Assembly (NCBI GenBank): GCA_945878725.1
Contig: CAMCTY010000020.1
Span: forward strand, 1-38,541
Reading direction: 5' to 3'
DNA length: 38,541 nucleotides
Source: Bifidobacterium breve
Lineage (GTDB): Bacteria; Actinomycetota; Acidimicrobiia; Acidimicrobiales; Acidimicrobilacustridaceae
Below, piece by piece: positions 37,082 to 38,541 of the stretch. Every line of letters starts with the position of its first letter. Position 1 is the stretch's first letter. A program made the position numbers and the translations under genes. Below the pieces are notes generated by a model, which was not told where the DNA came from, made no database searches, and saw only the letters and a list, made by a program, of their open reading frames with translations.

Positions 37082-37088
37082 GAACCCG

Positions 37089-37547
37089 TCAGCGGCGCAA
37101 CCAAGCCTCAGGGTCCGCGGTCAGGTCGGTGATGGCCGCCGGAAGTTCGCCGGCCACGATGTCGGCCAACGACACGTGTTCAAGCACAGTCCGCAGACTG
37201 GCCCGCGTCGCGACCCAGACCGTGCGCAAATGTTCGGCTGGACCCACATAATCAATCGCGTCGGGACTTTCGCCCCGGACTTCAGCAAGGGGACCATCGA
37301 CAGCTCGAATCACATCGGCCACCGTGATTGATGAGGCAGGACGGGCAAGACGGAAACCGCCCGAGGCACCGCGCTGCGACAAGACCAATCCGGATCGCTT
37401 CAATTCGGCCAGGATGTTTTCCACAAAATTGAGCGGCATCGACTGACTCGTGGCGACGCTCTCGGCCTTCATCGGCCGCCCCTCGGTTTCCGTGGCCAAC
37501 ACGAGTAGCGCCCGCATCGCGTAATCAGACTTCGCGGAAATGTACAC
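37089..37547 (-). CDS. Rrf2-family transcriptional regulator without cluster cysteines
   Basis: A 152-residue winged-helix regulator. It opens with YISAKSDYAMRALLVLA, has MPLNFVENILAELKRSGLVLS as the recognition region, then RGASGGFRLARP (the wing) and ITVADVIRAVDGPLA. The segment that carries three cysteines in IscR/NsrR/RsrR has none here (EHLRTVWVATRASLRTVLE), so no Fe-S cluster is expected; CymR-like sensing through a partner is one precedent. The frame extends further upstream, but only into guaA, so GTG at 37547 is chosen because it sits at the domain start. No clear Shine-Dalgarno sequence. Targets unknown. Confidence 0.8.
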   Translation of the reverse strand: MYISAKSDYAMRALLVLATETEGRPMKAESVATSQSMPLNFVENILAELKRSGLVLSQRGASGGFRLARPASSITVADVIRAVDGPLAEVRGESPDAIDYVGPAEHLRTVWVATRASLRTVLEHVSLADIVAGELPAAITDLTADPEAWLRR

Positions 37548-37593
37548 AGGCCCATTCTGACCTAGTGAGACACCAGCCGGGTAGACAGAACAG

Positions 37594-38541
37594 CTACTCC
37601 CACTCGATGGTGCCGGGGGGCTTTGAGGTGATGTCGTAGGCCACGCGATTGATACCCGGGACCTCGTTGATGATTCGCGATGACATGCGTTCGAGCAGGT
37701 CATAGGGAAGTCGGGCCCAGTCGGCGGTCATGGCGTCTTCACTTGTGACCGCACGGATAATGATCGGATGCCCGTAGGTGCGTTCGTCGCCCATGACACC
37801 GACAGAACGGATGTCGGGAAGAACGGCAAAGGCTTGCCAAATCTCGCGTTCGAGGCCGGCCGCTTTGACTTCTTCCCGCACGATCGCATCGGCGTGTTGC
37901 AGCATCGCGACTTTGTCGCGCGTGACTTCGCCGATGATGCGGACACCGAGTCCCGGACCGGGAAACGGTTGACGCCACACAATTTCGTCGGGAAGGCCTA
38001 GTTCGGCGCCCACCTTGCGCACTTCATCCTTGAACAGCGCGCGCAAGGGCTCGACAAGTTCAAAGTCCATGTCGTCGGGTAGCCCGCCAACATTGTGATG
38101 ACTCTTGATCTTGGCTGCGTCCTTCGTGCCCGATTCGATGACGTCGGGATACAAGGTTCCCTGCACAAGGAAACGGGCATCATCGAGACCAACCTTCGCG
38201 TCCTCAAAGACACGAATGAAGAGTTCGCCGATCGCTTTGCGCTTCTCTTCGGGATCGGTGATCCCTTCGAGTCGATCGAAGAACCGATCGCCAGCACGGA
38301 CATGGATCAGTTCGATGCCCTGATGACGCTGGAAGGTTTCGACGACCTGTTCGCCCTCACCTTGGCGCATCAGACCGGTATCGACGAACACGCACGTGAG
38401 TTGCGAACCAATGGCTTTGTGAACGAGCGCAGCAGCAACGGCGGAATCGACGCCGCCAGACAACCCGCAGATTGCGCGGCCGGTGCCGACCTGAGCACGA
38501 ATTAGTGCGACCTGCGTCTCGATGATCGACGACATCGTCCA
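37594..38541 (-). CDS. guaA: GMP synthase, C-terminal synthetase part (partial)
   Basis: The 3' part (about 315 codons) of GMP synthase, which amidates XMP to GMP. The PP-loop pyrophosphatase motif [11 protein letters not shown] binds [11 protein letters not shown] and [11 protein letters not shown] follow, then [12 protein letters not shown] and the C-terminal [13 protein letters not shown] that grips the nucleotide. The frame continues past the window edge (codons for Trp-Thr precede the internal ATG), so the glutaminase domain lies outside. It is 46 bases upstream of the Rrf2 gene on the same strand. Confidence 0.96.
   Translation of the reverse strand, partial: WTMSSIIETQVALIRAQVGTGRAICGLSGGVDSAVAAALVHKAIGSQLTCVFVDTGLMRQGEGEQVVETFQRHQGIELIHVRAGDRFFDRLEGITDPEEKRKAIGELFIRVFEDAKVGLDDARFLVQGTLYPDVIESGTKDAAKIKSHHNVGGLPDDMDFELVEPLRALFKDEVRKVGAELGLPDEIVWRQPFPGPGLGVRIIGEVTRDKVAMLQHADAIVREEVKAAGLEREIWQAFAVLPDIRSVGVMGDERTYGHPIIIRAVTSEDAMTADWARLPYDLLERMSSRIINEVPGINRVAYDITSKPPGTIEWE

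Noticed and set aside
37548..37703. A longer start for the Rrf2 regulator, inside the guaA end.
   Set aside because: The added residues are the out-of-frame image of the guaA C-terminus, and the Rrf2 fold begins at the GTG at 37547.

Overview
The window reads as a piece of a high-GC actinobacterial chromosome, most likely from the class Acidimicrobiia or a close relative. This is inferred from several things: F420-dependent luciferase-like and mycofactocin-type dehydrogenase genes, a DUF222/HNH (13E12-type) gene, a mycobacterial-type LexA box (TCGAAC-N4-GTTCGA), DtxR/IdeR-type iron boxes, frequent GTG starts and dense gene packing. No rRNA, tRNA, CRISPR array, insertion sequence or phage gene was seen. 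No stretch longer than about 231 bases lacks a gene. The window opens inside rpiA and closes inside guaA.

Layout. 1-1608: the rpiA tail faces a MoxR/Mg-chelatase-like ATPase. 1840-5334: sdhCAB, a complete succinate dehydrogenase of the single-cytochrome type. 5493-8792: a DedA membrane protein, a 2-hydroxyacid dehydrogenase, a small SCP2 sterol-carrier-like protein and malate dehydrogenase. 8889-16967 (minus strand): folD, metF, a heterodimeric ABC exporter pair, an alpha/beta hydrolase and two short-chain dehydrogenases, spaced tightly enough to be one long transcript starting at folD. 17006-18777: dus and maf, overlapping. 18800-23957 (minus strand): a VOC protein, a DUF4239 membrane domain fused to a periplasmic-binding-protein domain, purH, purN and a DinB-like protein. 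24034-26078: sucCD with a good terminator. 26229-26741: a one-pass membrane protein with a Rieske-like domain that has lost its cluster ligands. 26772-30279: an fbpABC-type ferric iron importer behind a promoter that carries two DtxR/IdeR-like boxes. 30401-34288: the helicase pcrA/uvrD, divergent from a DUF222/HNH endonuclease gene whose leaderless promoter lies under a perfect LexA box. 34285-38541: a dienelactone hydrolase-like protein, a mycofactocin-type SDR with an F420-type oxidoreductase, an Rrf2 regulator without cluster cysteines, and guaA.

How the genes fit together. sucCD, sdhCAB and mdh cover succinyl-CoA to oxaloacetate except fumarase. folD supplies the 10-formyl-tetrahydrofolate that PurN and PurH consume, and the methylene form that MetF commits to methionine; guaA finishes GMP. 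Two stress circuits are legible in the DNA: iron (fbpABC) and DNA damage (DUF222/HNH, possibly pcrA).

The most unusual items are the DUF4239-PBP fusion (a possible membrane-anchored ligand sensor), the LexA box sitting exactly on a leaderless start, the ABC exporter locked into a one-carbon operon, and the cluster-less Rieske-like membrane protein. All functions are read from motifs and context; no database search was possible.
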